A stretch of 64,000 bases of DNA, from the NCBI GenBank assembly GCA_016869765.1, contig VGES01000009.1, forward strand, positions 1-64,000. Direction: 5' to 3'. Below, in pieces: positions 19,242 through 27,696 of this stretch (the stretch's first letter is position 1; every line of letters begins with the position of its first letter). Position numbers and translations under genes: made by a program. This DNA comes from Alphaproteobacteria bacterium (lineage in GTDB: Bacteria; Pseudomonadota; Alphaproteobacteria; SHVP01). Under the pieces are notes generated by a model. The model saw only the letters and a list, made by a program, of their open reading frames with translations, was not told the DNA's origin and did no database searches.

Positions 19242-20504
19242 ATGGATGCCTATCGCCAGTTGCTCGCCAAGACCGATCCCGCCGTCTACGCCGCCCTGAT
19301 CGGCGAAGAGAAACGCCAGAAGGCCGGGATCGAGTTGATCCCCTCGGAGAACTACACCTACCCCGAGGTGCTCGCCGTGCTGGGGTCGGTGTTCACCAAC
19401 AAGTATTCCGAAGGATATCCCGGGCGCCGCTATTACGGCGGCCAGGAGTTCACCGACCAGATTGAAACCCTGGCGCGCGATCGGGCCAAGACGCTGTTCC
19501 GGGGCGAACATGCCAACGTCCAGCCGCTGTCGGGCTCGCCGATGAACCAGGCGGTCTACTTCGCGGTCCTGAAGCCCGGCGATACGGTGTTGGCGATGGA
19601 CCTGTCGCATGGCGGACATCTCACGCACGGCGCGCCGGTCTCGCATATGGGCAAGGTGTTCAACTTCGTCCGCTACAAGACGATCCCCGACCGCGCCGGC
19701 GCAATCGACTTTGACGCCCTGCTCAAGCAGGCGAAAGACATCCGGCCGAAGATGGTGCTCTGCGGGTTTTCGTCCTATCCGCGTGACCTCGATTACAAGG
19801 CCTTCAAGCGGATCGCCGACGAGGTCGGGGCCCTCACCATGGCGGACGTGTCGCACATCGGCGGGCTCATCGCCGGCAACGTGCTCAACAATCCGCTGGA
19901 CGCAGGCTTCGACTTCCTGACGACCACGACGCACAAGTCGCTGCGTGGACCGCGCGGGGGTCTGATCGTGTGCAAGGCCGTCCATGCCAAAGCGGTGGAC
20001 TCTTCGGTGTTCCCGGGGCTGCAGGGTGGGCCGCACATGAATGCGGTGGCCGGCGCAGCGATCACCTTCGGCAAGGCCCTGGAGCCCGCGTTCCAGACCT
20101 ACTCGAAACAAGTGTTGAGCAACGCCAGGACGCTCGCCAAGGCCTTGATGGACCGACAGGTTGCGCTCGTCACCGGCGGTACCGAAAACCACCTGATGGT
20201 GATGGATGTCGTCAAGAGTCTCGGGCTCGATGGTCGCGAGGCGGAGCGCGTGCTGGACGAGGTCGGCATCACCACCAACAAGCAGGTGATTCCCGATGAT
20301 CCCAATCCGCCGCTGCGGCCCTCGGGCGTCCGCCTGGGAACGCCGGCCGCGACGACGCGCGGCATGACCGAGCGCGACATGGATCGCCTCGGCGGCTGGA
20401 TCGCGGATGCGTTGCGCTATCGGGCCGATGCCACGAGGATCGCTGGCATCAAACGCGAGGTCGAGGCGTTCTGCGCCGCCCATCCCGTACCGGGGCTCGA
20501 TTAG
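19242..20504 (+). CDS. glyA: Serine hydroxymethyltransferase
   Basis: 420 residues. It interconverts serine plus THF with glycine plus 5,10-methylene-THF using PLP. The PLP lysine is Lys232 in TTTTHKSLRGPRGG, and the substrate-binding SENYTYPEVLAVLGS and YYGGQEF segments are present. It differs from the common enterobacterial type in SHIGGLIAGNVLNNP preceding the lysine, so it belongs to a divergent SHMT branch. A strong GAGGAGG site precedes the ATG and a ZTP riboswitch sits in the leader, which fits a one-carbon role. The stop overlaps the convergent pcm gene by 4 nt. Confidence 0.94.
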   Translation: MDAYRQLLAKTDPAVYAALIGEEKRQKAGIELIPSENYTYPEVLAVLGSVFTNKYSEGYPGRRYYGGQEFTDQIETLARDRAKTLFRGEHANVQPLSGSPMNQAVYFAVLKPGDTVLAMDLSHGGHLTHGAPVSHMGKVFNFVRYKTIPDRAGAIDFDALLKQAKDIRPKMVLCGFSSYPRDLDYKAFKRIADEVGALTMADVSHIGGLIAGNVLNNPLDAGFDFLTTTTHKSLRGPRGGLIVCKAVHAKAVDSSVFPGLQGGPHMNAVAGAAITFGKALEPAFQTYSKQVLSNARTLAKALMDRQVALVTGGTENHLMVMDVVKSLGLDGREAERVLDEVGITTNKQVIPDDPNPPLRPSGVRLGTPAATTRGMTERDMDRLGGWIADALRYRADATRIAGIKREVEAFCAAHPVPGLD

Positions 20505-21172
20505 GCGCGCTGGCGCGCAATAATCGGCACGAAACGGACGCTGAGGAGCCGCTGCTGGCCCAGCGCTCCGCCGGCGTCCTTGCGGAACACGGTGAGGACC
20601 TGCGGCCCCGCCGCGAGGCCGATCGGGCCGATGGGGGCGATAAGGCGGCCGCCCGGCCCAAGCTGTTCGAACAACGCGGGAGGAACCTTCGGGGTCGCAC
20701 AGGTGAGGAGGATGGCTTCGAAAGGGGCGGCCTCGGGCCAGCCGAGCCGTCCGTCACCGCTCAGGATCGTCACGTTGTCGAGCCTGAGGCGGGCCAAGAG
20801 GCGCCGGGCGCGGTCGGCGAGGTCAGGCAGAACTTCGATGCTATAGACCCGCATCGCGAGTTGAGCGAGCACCGCTGCCTGGAACCCCGATCCGGTGCCG
20901 ATTTCGAGCACGCGATCGGTGGGGGCCAGGGCCAGGGCATCGGTCATCACCGCGACGATCGAGGGTTGGGAAATGCGTTGGCCGCAGGCAATGTCGAGCG
21001 ACTCGTCGATGTAGGCCTGGCGATGAAGGTCGGGGGAGAGAAACTCCTCCCGCCGCAGGCGGGCGATCGCGGCCAGCACCTTCGGATCGAGGGCTTCCTT
21101 GCCGAGCTGTCGCCGCCAGGCGTGGACGCGGCGCAGAATCTGGTCGAGCAGCAGCCTCTGGTCGTCGTTCAG
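20501..21172 (-). CDS. pcm: Protein-L-isoaspartate O-methyltransferase
   Basis: About 223 residues. It methylates isoaspartyl residues to start protein repair. The family fingerprint is clear: EEFLSPDLHRQAYIDESL, the GQRISQPSIVAVM segment before motif I, VLEIGTGSGFQAAVLAQL as motif I, YSIEVLPDLADRA, GDGRLGWPEAAPFEAILLT and the GPGGRLIAPIG loop. No ATG, GTG or TTG lies between the end of the upstream methyltransferase gene and the conserved region. The likeliest start is CTG at 21172, with GGGAGGG at 21183-21189; an ATG at 21337 would overlap the upstream gene by 140 nt. It follows paralogue B on the same strand. Confidence 0.88.
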   Translation of the reverse strand: MNDDQRLLLDQILRRVHAWRRQLGKEALDPKVLAAIARLRREEFLSPDLHRQAYIDESLDIACGQRISQPSIVAVMTDALALAPTDRVLEIGTGSGFQAAVLAQLAMRVYSIEVLPDLADRARRLLARLRLDNVTILSGDGRLGWPEAAPFEAILLTCATPKVPPALFEQLGPGGRLIAPIGPIGLAAGPQVLTVFRKDAGGALGQQRLLSVRFVPIIARQRA

Positions 21173-21194
21173 CGGATTGGCGCCCTCCCGGCGG

Positions 21195-22358
21195 TCAGCG
21201 TTTGAACGCCCCCCAGATCGTGCGCTTCGACCCGTACTTGTCCAGCGATCGGCGCACCGTCTCGCTCGCCACGTCGGCGGTGGGCCGATACGTCGGTATC
21301 GTCTCGGCCACGCAATCGGCCGCCTTGAAGCCGGCATCGATCATCATCCGTCGTTGATCGAGTTCGTGCAGTCGGCCGATGAAGGGCTCGAGATTGTAGT
21401 GCGTGTCCCAGTCGCACAGGTACTGATCGAACGGATCGACTCCGGCGTAGGGCGGCGTCTCGGCGTGCAGGGTCAGGCCGCCGTGGCCGAGCAGACGGTG
21501 ACACTCCCGCATGATGCGCGGCACCGCCTTGTTCGAGGTCTCGTGCAGCACGAGGTGCGAGACGATGAGGTCGAAGAACCCATCCGGGAAATCGGTGGAC
21601 TCGGCGTTCTGCTGGCTGAAGTGCACGCGTTTGCCGAGCGCTTCGGCTCGGGCGTGGGCATAACGCAGGCACGGCGCCCCGACGTCGATCGCATGGACCT
21701 CCGCGCCGGGGAACTGATCGACGTAGGGCAGGGTCGAGTTGCCGACCGTGCATCCGAGATCGAGGATTCGTTTCGGCGAAAATTCCGGAAAGCGCTCCGT
21801 GATGAAGCGACAGACGAGCACGCCGAACCCGTCCGACAATCCGCCCTTGTCGCCCTTCAGGAAGATGAAGACGCCGCGGTCGTACATCGCGCCCGCGTAG
21901 ACGTCGCCATCGTCGCGAATGTCGGTGAAGTAGTTTCCGGGCATGACGTGGTTGTCTTGCGCGAGCAGGTAGCGCGGGATTTCGAGTGTGGGGTCGAGTC
22001 GCAACGAGCCGCCGGAGCGGGGCAGGGTGGCCTTGGCCCGCTCGACCAGGCTAGGAAGTTCGCGGGCCACGGTTTCCCCGACCGAGTCCCAGAGCATCTC
22101 TTGGGTGGTGCGCAGCGCCGACGACCAGAGCTGGTGCGGTGGTTCGCGACCCATGGCGCGGCGCACCTCGGCGCGATCCTGCGGCGCGCGGCCATGTTCG
22201 CGGGCGAACTTGGGCTTCACGATCCCCTCATAGAGGGCACGCGTATCGGGCAGCATCTTGAGCGTGAGTTGCTCGCGCATGGCGGTGACGAACTTCTGGC
22301 GAGCGCCCTCGTCGTGCGTCGCCAACGGCAGCATCGCATGTGAAATTTGTGCCGGCAT
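21195..22358 (-). CDS. SAM-dependent class I methyltransferase (paralogue B)
   Basis: 387 residues with AGGAGGGAC just upstream of the ATG. The N-terminal helical region begins with THDEGARQKFV, matching NHDEGAREDFV of the paralogue at 9686-10843, and the Rossmann core has RILDLGCTVGNSTLPYV, VHAIDVGAPCLRYAHARAEA and FPDGFFDLIVSH. About half the residues are identical over the first 97 positions. The substrate is unknown. pcm follows after 22 nt, and the frameshifted flavoprotein precedes it by 9 nt, suggesting one transcript. Confidence 0.87.
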   Translation of the reverse strand: MPAQISHAMLPLATHDEGARQKFVTAMREQLTLKMLPDTRALYEGIVKPKFAREHGRAPQDRAEVRRAMGREPPHQLWSSALRTTQEMLWDSVGETVARELPSLVERAKATLPRSGGSLRLDPTLEIPRYLLAQDNHVMPGNYFTDIRDDGDVYAGAMYDRGVFIFLKGDKGGLSDGFGVLVCRFITERFPEFSPKRILDLGCTVGNSTLPYVDQFPGAEVHAIDVGAPCLRYAHARAEALGKRVHFSQQNAESTDFPDGFFDLIVSHLVLHETSNKAVPRIMRECHRLLGHGGLTLHAETPPYAGVDPFDQYLCDWDTHYNLEPFIGRLHELDQRRMMIDAGFKAADCVAETIPTYRPTADVASETVRRSLDKYGSKRTIWGAFKR

Positions 22359-22367
22359 AGGTCCCTC

Positions 22368-23824
22368 CTAGGCGGTGGCCGATTGGCGACCGGCGGCGTC
22401 CTGGCCGGTTCGCCAATGCAAAATCCGTTGGCCGAGCAGGCGGCCGAAGGTCAGCGCCGGGGTGATGCCCATGCCGCTGCAATACGAGCCGCCGTTGAGC
22501 AGCGCGAATCCGAGGATTTCGCCGGCCGCATAGATCGACGGAATCGGTTTGCCATCCTCGCGGATCACGCGGAGGGATTCGTCGACCGCGAGGCCGGCGA
22601 AGGACACGGCCGAAAGGCCGCCGTGCTTCACCGCATAGAATGGTGCGCGCTCGATGGCACGCGGCAGGTGCTGGCGCCCCAAAGCGTCCCGACCGGTCGC
22701 GACCGCCTGGTTGTAGGTGGTGATGGTTTGGCGCAAGACGGGGACCGGCAATGCAGTCCGTTCGGCGAGTTCGTCGATGGTCGCGGCCTGAACGAACGAC
22801 GGGTGACGTTTGGCAAACGCCGCCGCCACCTGATCCTTGCTCAGACGCGCGACGATTCCGTTCGCGAAGAACCACAGCGCTTCATCCGCGATACGTTGAT
22901 CGTAGATGGCCCAAAACGTCAAATCCGGGCGCTGCATGAGCGCGTGTTCTCGATCGTCGACCGAGGGCAAATCCTCGGCCATGAAGCGGCGACCGTCGGT
23001 CGCGACGTAGATCTCCCACGGCAGCCGCGATTGCGGCGTCGTGTCGGTGAACAGGTAGTAGCGTCCCGGTTCTTCGGGGTGCTCGACCGCGGCGAAGCCC
23101 GGGACGAAGTGCTTGCTGCCGCGAACGACGGCGCCGAGGCGACGGGCGAGTTCGATGCCGGTCCCCATCGAGTAGGGGTAGGCACGGCCGAACAGCGGGT
23201 AACCTGGGGTAACTTGGGGAACAGGTCGCGGTTCGCGGCGTAGCCCCCGGTGGTGAGCACGTAGTTGCGACCGACGAAGGGGCGTGCGTTGGCGATCACG
23301 GCATCGATGCCGCTCGAGGTGCCGACGGCGAAGCCTGTCATCTCGTGCCGCAGCAGCAAAGTGATCTTGCCCTCGCGCACCAGGCGCTCGACGACCGGGC
23401 GGATCACCCGGATGACCTCGCGCCCCTTGTCGTGGGCGTAATACGTGCGGGCAATGCGGTAGGGCTCGTGGCCGAGGAAGATCGTCGGAGTCGCCGGATC
23501 GAGTTGGTAGCCCAGGTCGAACAGCCAGTGCATCGTCTCCGCGGCATTGTCCACGGCCAGACGCACCATACGGGCGTTGGCGTTGTCGCGGCTGATACGC
23601 ATCACGTCGTCGAAGTGTCGATCCGGGGAATCGACGATGCCCTTGGCGGCCTGGGCCCGCGTGCCGGCCGCACTCATCTGGCCGCCGGTAACGTGCAGAG
23701 TTCCGCCGATGTCATCGGCGGCCTCGAGCATGAGTACGCGAGCACCGCGCTGCGCCGCGAAAATCGCGGTCGGCAAGCCGGCGGTCCCAGCGCCGACCAC
23801 CACCACGTCGTAGACCGGCTCCAT
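22368..23824 (-). pseudogene. FAD-dependent dehydrogenase, frameshifted
   Basis: The N-terminal part starts at ATG 23824 with the FAD-binding motif VVVGAGTAGLPTAIFAAQRGA and is in frame until about 23213. The C-terminal part, from about 23209 to 22368, is in another frame and ends with AAGEILGFALLNGGSYCSGMG. Removing the shift joins LFPKL to a TPGYPLFGRAYPYSMGTG stretch, exactly where the intact relative at 40037-41533 reads LFPLFSGGYPLYGG. A single missing base in a C/T-rich stretch (23207-23220) explains it. The family is FAD_binding_2 (fumarate reductase/ketosteroid dehydrogenase-like). It may be a real pseudogene or a sequencing indel. Confidence 0.82.
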
Positions 23825-24042
23825 CGCCTGTTCCCCTCAAGCGACGCGCAGAACGCGGATCTGGCCATCCGCATCACCCTGCGCGGAGGGCGTCATTCTA
23901 GGCCAAATCGACGCGAAAACCCGCGGTTTCGCGGCCGTTGGAGCCTTGATTTCTCGGTCGCCTTCCAGGGTCCGGACGTGCCCGACGGGCCGCGCGGCGC
24001 AACCCGCACGGGCGATCGGGCACATCCGTCGAACGGTCCAGA

Positions 24043-24474
24043 TCAGGCGAGCTTCGGCTTGTATCCTGCCGCTTCGACTCCGGCGATGACGCAAACTTCA
24101 TCGTTGTCGCCCGTGTCGCCTGTACCGGCGGCGGCGCCGAGCACGTTGTTCTTCTTGTCGACGATCAGGACGCCGCCCGGAATCGGCAGAAAGCGACCTT
24201 CCCGCGCCGTTGCCAGCGCGGCGATCAGGCCATGGTTCTGGCCGAAGCGTTCACCGAGTTCGCGCGACGTGCGGCGCATGGCGACTGCGGCCGCCGCTTT
24301 GCCGAGCCCGATGTCCGGTCCGAGGTTGGGCGTGCCGTCTTCGCGCAGCAGGGCCTTGAGATGGCCGCCCGAGTCGACGACGACGAACGTCATCGGCCGC
24401 AGGTTCATCTCCCGCGCCTTCTTCAGCGCGCCGTCGATGATCTTGCGCGCTTTCTTGAGTGAGATGTCGGTCAT
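24043..24474 (-). CDS. GlcG/HbpS-family (DUF336) protein
   Basis: 143 residues. The fold family is shown by MTFVVVDSGGHLKALLREDG, the central KAAAAVAMRRTSRELGERFGQN and the C-terminal Gly-rich FLPIPGGVLIVDKKNNVLGAAAGTGDTGDNDE. Relatives bind haem or cobalamin-like ligands or sit in catabolic operons without known activity. GGAGG precedes the ATG. It starts 12 nt after the deacetylase-like gene and so is in its transcript. The 218 nt between its end and the flavoprotein start contain nothing I can identify. Confidence 0.85.
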   Translation of the reverse strand: MTDISLKKARKIIDGALKKAREMNLRPMTFVVVDSGGHLKALLREDGTPNLGPDIGLGKAAAAVAMRRTSRELGERFGQNHGLIAALATAREGRFLPIPGGVLIVDKKNNVLGAAAGTGDTGDNDEVCVIAGVEAAGYKPKLA

Positions 24475-24486
24475 GGGTTTCCTCCC

Positions 24487-25407
24487 TTAGGGTTTGGCGA
24501 CAGTGCCTTCCGGCAGCGAATAGACGTGGTCCGCGATCTGATGCGGAAGACAGATCCACAGATCGCTGCGCAGCGAAGCCAAATGACGGAATATCCGGCG
24601 CAGTTGCCGGATGCGATGCGGCTGACCCATGAGGAAGGTGTGGAGCGACAGGGCGTGGATCTGCGGCCAACCGTGGCGGGCAGATTCTTCGACCATCTCG
24701 TCGATCGTGTCGATCGCCATGCGCGTGAACGCATCGTCGTCGATCCGGCGGTTGATGAAGGCCGGAATATCGTTGAGCTCCATCGACGGATAGGGGACGG
24801 CGAGAATTGGTCCACGGTCGGTGCGGAACCACTGCGCTTGGTCGTCGAACCACCAGTCCATCATGTAGGTGTAGCCGAACTCCTTCAGCAGTTCCGGCGT
24901 CTGGGCGCTTTGCGAGATGAACGGCCCGAGCCATCCCTTGGGCGTCTTGCCTTCTTCCTTGAGGTAACGTCGGTTGACCTCTTCGAACATCGCGCGCTCC
25001 TGCTCGGCGGTCATCTCGGCCTGGCGTTCCGAGTTGGTGCGTCCGTGGCCGACGATCTCGTCGCCACGCTTGCGCCAGGGTTCGAGAATCTCGGGGCAGG
25101 CGTCGTACACCGATGCGTTGAGCAGGATCGAGCACGGAAATTCGACGTCTTCGAAAAGTTCGTGCAGACGCCAGATACCGAGCCGGTTGCCGTAGTCTCG
25201 GTAGGCATAGCCGCGATTGAACGGGGCCGACGGCATCGAGGTGAAGTCGGCCCCCGGGTTGAGGCCGTACTCGAAAGCCTCGACGTTGAGTGCGAAATAG
25301 ACCGCCACCTTGGCACCGTTGGGCCAGCTGTATTTCGGGCGCTTGGGCAGCGCCGAAAACTTGTAGCGATTGAACGTCAGTTTCGCGGGTTTCTTGATTT
25401 CGTTCAT
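24487..25407 (-). CDS. Polysaccharide deacetylase-family protein (PuuE-like)
   Basis: 306 residues from ATG 25407. The NodB-homology barrel is recognisable from KVAVYFALNVEAFEYG, SILLNASVYDACPEIL, DEIVGHGRTNSERQAEM, the GWLGPFISQSAQTPELLKEFGYTYMMDW region and HALSLHTFLMGQPHR. The first metal motif has Glu in VEAF rather than a classical TFDDG Asp pair, and the second is GHGRTNS, as in PuuE allantoinase-like members of catabolic operons. A C-N or ester hydrolase role is more likely than cell-wall deacetylation. The first gene of the minus-strand operon with the GlcG-like gene. Confidence 0.82.
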   Translation of the reverse strand: MNEIKKPAKLTFNRYKFSALPKRPKYSWPNGAKVAVYFALNVEAFEYGLNPGADFTSMPSAPFNRGYAYRDYGNRLGIWRLHELFEDVEFPCSILLNASVYDACPEILEPWRKRGDEIVGHGRTNSERQAEMTAEQERAMFEEVNRRYLKEEGKTPKGWLGPFISQSAQTPELLKEFGYTYMMDWWFDDQAQWFRTDRGPILAVPYPSMELNDIPAFINRRIDDDAFTRMAIDTIDEMVEESARHGWPQIHALSLHTFLMGQPHRIRQLRRIFRHLASLRSDLWICLPHQIADHVYSLPEGTVAKP

Positions 25408-25443
25408 GGAATCTTCCCTACTGCCCCCTTGCGTCGGAGGAGC

Positions 25444-25451
25444 ATTATACT
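25444..25451. promoter_or_regulatory. Overlapping divergent -10 elements
   Basis: The sequence ATTATACT reads as TATAAT on the minus strand (25449 to 25444) and as TATACT on the plus strand (25446-25451). These positions are about 40 nt upstream of the minus-strand deacetylase-like gene (start 25407) and of the plus-strand gene at 25494. I found no good -35 for either direction, so both assignments are tentative. Confidence 0.4.
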
Positions 25452-25493
25452 CCGCCGCTGCCGTCCGCGACCTCACTCAAACTCAACCCTGCC

Positions 25494-26060
25494 ATGACCT
25501 ATTCGACCATGTTTCTGCTCACCTACACGCCGCGCGACGGAGCGGAAGACGCAGGTTATGCGCGCTGGATCCGGCAGGTCGACAACCCGTTCTTCAACGG
25601 CGTTCCGGGGATCATGCACTACTCGAATTGGCGCTTCCATGAGCCGTCGGCCGGAGCCCGTTTTCGCTACTTCGATTTCATGGGACTCGCCGACCGCTCG
25701 GTGGCCGAGTCGCTGTTTGCGCGCGATGACGTCAAGGCTTTCACTGCCAAGTGGCGCGAGCTTTGGGGACGGGGCCCCAAGGCAACCGACCTCTCGGTCA
25801 ACGCCGAGATTTTTCTGGCCGAGCGAATGACGGCGGGGAACGCCATGATGCGTTGGGCCGCGTTCGTCGCTGGTGCGGCCGTTCTTCCCGACCGAGGGTT
25901 CGCCGGTTGGCGAATCGTGCGCGGACTGCGCAGTGAGCCCTCGTTCAAGTCGTTCGCGACGAAGTTTCTCGCCAACGCAGCCGACTTCGATCTCCTGCCA
26001 CCCGAGATCCGGGCCAGTGCTCAGCTCGCGGAGTGTTTCGCCAGCCCGGATCGGCTCTAG
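25494..26060 (+). CDS. Conserved hypothetical protein
   Basis: 188 residues without a signal peptide. The N-terminus MTYSTMFLLTYTPRDG and the W-rich segment YARWIRQVDNPFFNGVPGIMHYSNWRF suggest a ferredoxin-like alpha/beta domain of the kind found in EthD/NIPSNAP-like proteins, but I do not recognise the family. The second half, from about residue 100, is helical and may be a separate domain. It is divergent from the deacetylase-like gene, with which it shares an 86-nt intergenic region. Confidence 0.6.
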   Translation: MTYSTMFLLTYTPRDGAEDAGYARWIRQVDNPFFNGVPGIMHYSNWRFHEPSAGARFRYFDFMGLADRSVAESLFARDDVKAFTAKWRELWGRGPKATDLSVNAEIFLAERMTAGNAMMRWAAFVAGAAVLPDRGFAGWRIVRGLRSEPSFKSFATKFLANAADFDLLPPEIRASAQLAECFASPDRL

Positions 26061-26133
26061 GCACTTCGCGTTTCGCGCGATTGACGGGTGGGCAATGCTC
26101 GCCCAAACTGGGACCGAACTCGCAGGAGGAACC

Positions 26134-26382
26134 ATGGTTCGCTTCCTCGGTTTGTTCGGTCTCTTGATACTGGTGGCTTCGACGGCGGGGAACGCGCAAA
26201 CCGCCCCCAGGTTGTCCGGAATACAATGCGCCGGCGGTGAGGTCGCGATATCCAGCGAAGCTTGTTTCGCTGGGATGAAGCCGATCACCATGGAGGAGTA
26301 CGTTCGCCGGTGGGAAGCTGTGCGCAGCATTTCCGCCACGCCACCGCGCAGCGCGCCGGCGCCGGTCCCCCGCCGAGACTAG
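26134..26382 (+). CDS. Small secreted protein with one Cys-repeat unit
   Basis: 82 residues. The start has GGAGGA upstream. A signal peptide (MVRFLGLFGLLILVASTAGNAQT) is nearly identical to that of the following 422-residue protein, and so is the DNA around the ribosome binding site. The mature part is one unit of the form C-x12-C followed by MKPITMEEYVRRWEA, ending in an Ala/Pro-rich tail. The same unit recurs in the neighbour. It looks like a partial duplication of that gene. The function is unknown; export to the periplasm or outside is inferred from the leader. Confidence 0.7.
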   Translation: MVRFLGLFGLLILVASTAGNAQTAPRLSGIQCAGGEVAISSEACFAGMKPITMEEYVRRWEAVRSISATPPRSAPAPVPRRD

Positions 26383-26405
26383 GTTCGATCGCGCAGGAGG
26401 AACCC

Positions 26406-27674
26406 ATGGTTCGATTCCTCGCTCTGTTTGGTCTCTTGATCCTGATGGCCTCGACGACGGGGAACGCGCAAACCACGCCCCCGAAGTCGGTCGAAGGCGT
26501 GACGATCGAGCACAGCGGCGAACGCGACGTCGTCGCCGCCGAAGTTCGCATCAACTTGGCGGAGACGACTCCGTTCGACGTCGTGAACGCGCGTCAGCGG
26601 TTGATCAGCGGCCACTCGCTGTCCCAATTCGGTCAGTTGCGAAACGCCGGGTTGCAGTTGGTCGGGTCGTTCAGTTCGCAGATGATGATCGCCGGCAATT
26701 TCCTGATCACGGTCGATCCGACCTACAGCGATCAGCAGATGCGGACCTGGATCGAGAAGCACTCCGGCATTCGTGAGACGAGCGACATTCAGCCCGGAGA
26801 GAAGGTCGAAAGCGCCAAGGGGCGTGGTCGCCTGGCTCAGCTGAAGGTGGGTTCGGCGTCCTGCGTGTATGGTTATGCGCTTTACGATTTCTCCCAGGCC
26901 CAGAACTTCCTAGACAACATTTGGGATACCTCCCTCGCAATCTTGATGTGCGATCCGAGCGCCACGACCGCGTCGGTCGCCAAGATTCTCAAAGAGGCGC
27001 GGCTCGTCGACCGTGGCACCAACGAAGCGTTGCTCGCATCGCGTCGTCCGGCTGGGGCCCCCGCTGCGGCGGCGCCGGCCAGCCAGCCGGCAGCGGCCAG
27101 GCCCGAGTACTGCACGAACGGCCCGCTGGTGTTCACCGGCGTGGCGTGCAGTGCGTCGATGACCGCCATCACCAAGGAAGAATACGACCGGCGGTTAGTG
27201 GCGGCGCGCGGTTCCTCGACGCCTCCAGCGGCCCGACCCGAGTACTGCACGAACGGCCCGCTGGTGTTCACCGGCGTGGCGTGCAGTGCGTCGATGACCG
27301 CCATCACCAAGGAAGAATACGATCGGCGCTTAGTGGCGGCGCGCGGTTCTTCGACATTGCCGGCGCCGACCGCTCCGCCGGCGCGGCCCAGCACACCGGT
27401 GCCGGCGCCGGCGGGTGCCCGGTATTGCGCCGCCGACGGTCTCGACATCCTCTACGCCACCTACGGTACCTGCCGCCCTGGCGAGCGCACCGTGACGCGG
27501 GCGGAGTACGACCGGCTCGAGGTGGAACGCGAGCGACGAAAGACCGGTGCGGCGTCCCCAACAGGCGGCAGCGTCGAGGAGCGCTTGAGCCGGCTCAAAG
27601 AACTGGTCCAGCGCGGCCTCATCACCGAGCAGGAGGCGGCGACGCGGCGCCAGGAGATCCTCAAAGAACTCTAG
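26406..27674 (+). CDS. Secreted protein with tandem Cys repeats
   Basis: 422 residues, with GGAGGA before the ATG. After the signal peptide (cleavage near GNAQT) comes an unrecognised domain of about 200 residues, then an Ala/Pro linker, two nearly identical 45-residue units (27096-27365) each reading C-x11-C-x6-ITKEEYDRR, a third diverged unit (YCAADGL to VTRAEYDRL) and a C-terminal helical hairpin (SVEERLSRLKELVQRGLITEQEA, SHOCT-like). The Cys spacing suggests one disulphide per unit. It is the second gene of a pair with the 82-residue protein 24 nt upstream. No known family is recognised. Confidence 0.72.
   Translation: MVRFLALFGLLILMASTTGNAQTTPPKSVEGVTIEHSGERDVVAAEVRINLAETTPFDVVNARQRLISGHSLSQFGQLRNAGLQLVGSFSSQMMIAGNFLITVDPTYSDQQMRTWIEKHSGIRETSDIQPGEKVESAKGRGRLAQLKVGSASCVYGYALYDFSQAQNFLDNIWDTSLAILMCDPSATTASVAKILKEARLVDRGTNEALLASRRPAGAPAAAAPASQPAAARPEYCTNGPLVFTGVACSASMTAITKEEYDRRLVAARGSSTPPAARPEYCTNGPLVFTGVACSASMTAITKEEYDRRLVAARGSSTLPAPTAPPARPSTPVPAPAGARYCAADGLDILYATYGTCRPGERTVTRAEYDRLEVERERRKTGAASPTGGSVEERLSRLKELVQRGLITEQEAATRRQEILKEL
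27096..27365 (+). repeat. Two tandem 135-bp in-frame repeats
   Basis: Copies at 27096-27230 and 27231-27365 are nearly identical in DNA and encode 45 residues each, differing by a few third-position changes and a Pro-to-Leu near the end. Such low divergence indicates a recent duplication or ongoing homogenisation, and copy number could vary between strains. Confidence 0.9.
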
Positions 27675-27696
27675 GCGGATCGGCAACGAGACCTGG

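Noticed and set aside
27096-27365. CRISPR-like or satellite repeat
   Set aside because: Only two 135-bp units in frame within a coding region, no spacers, no cas genes.
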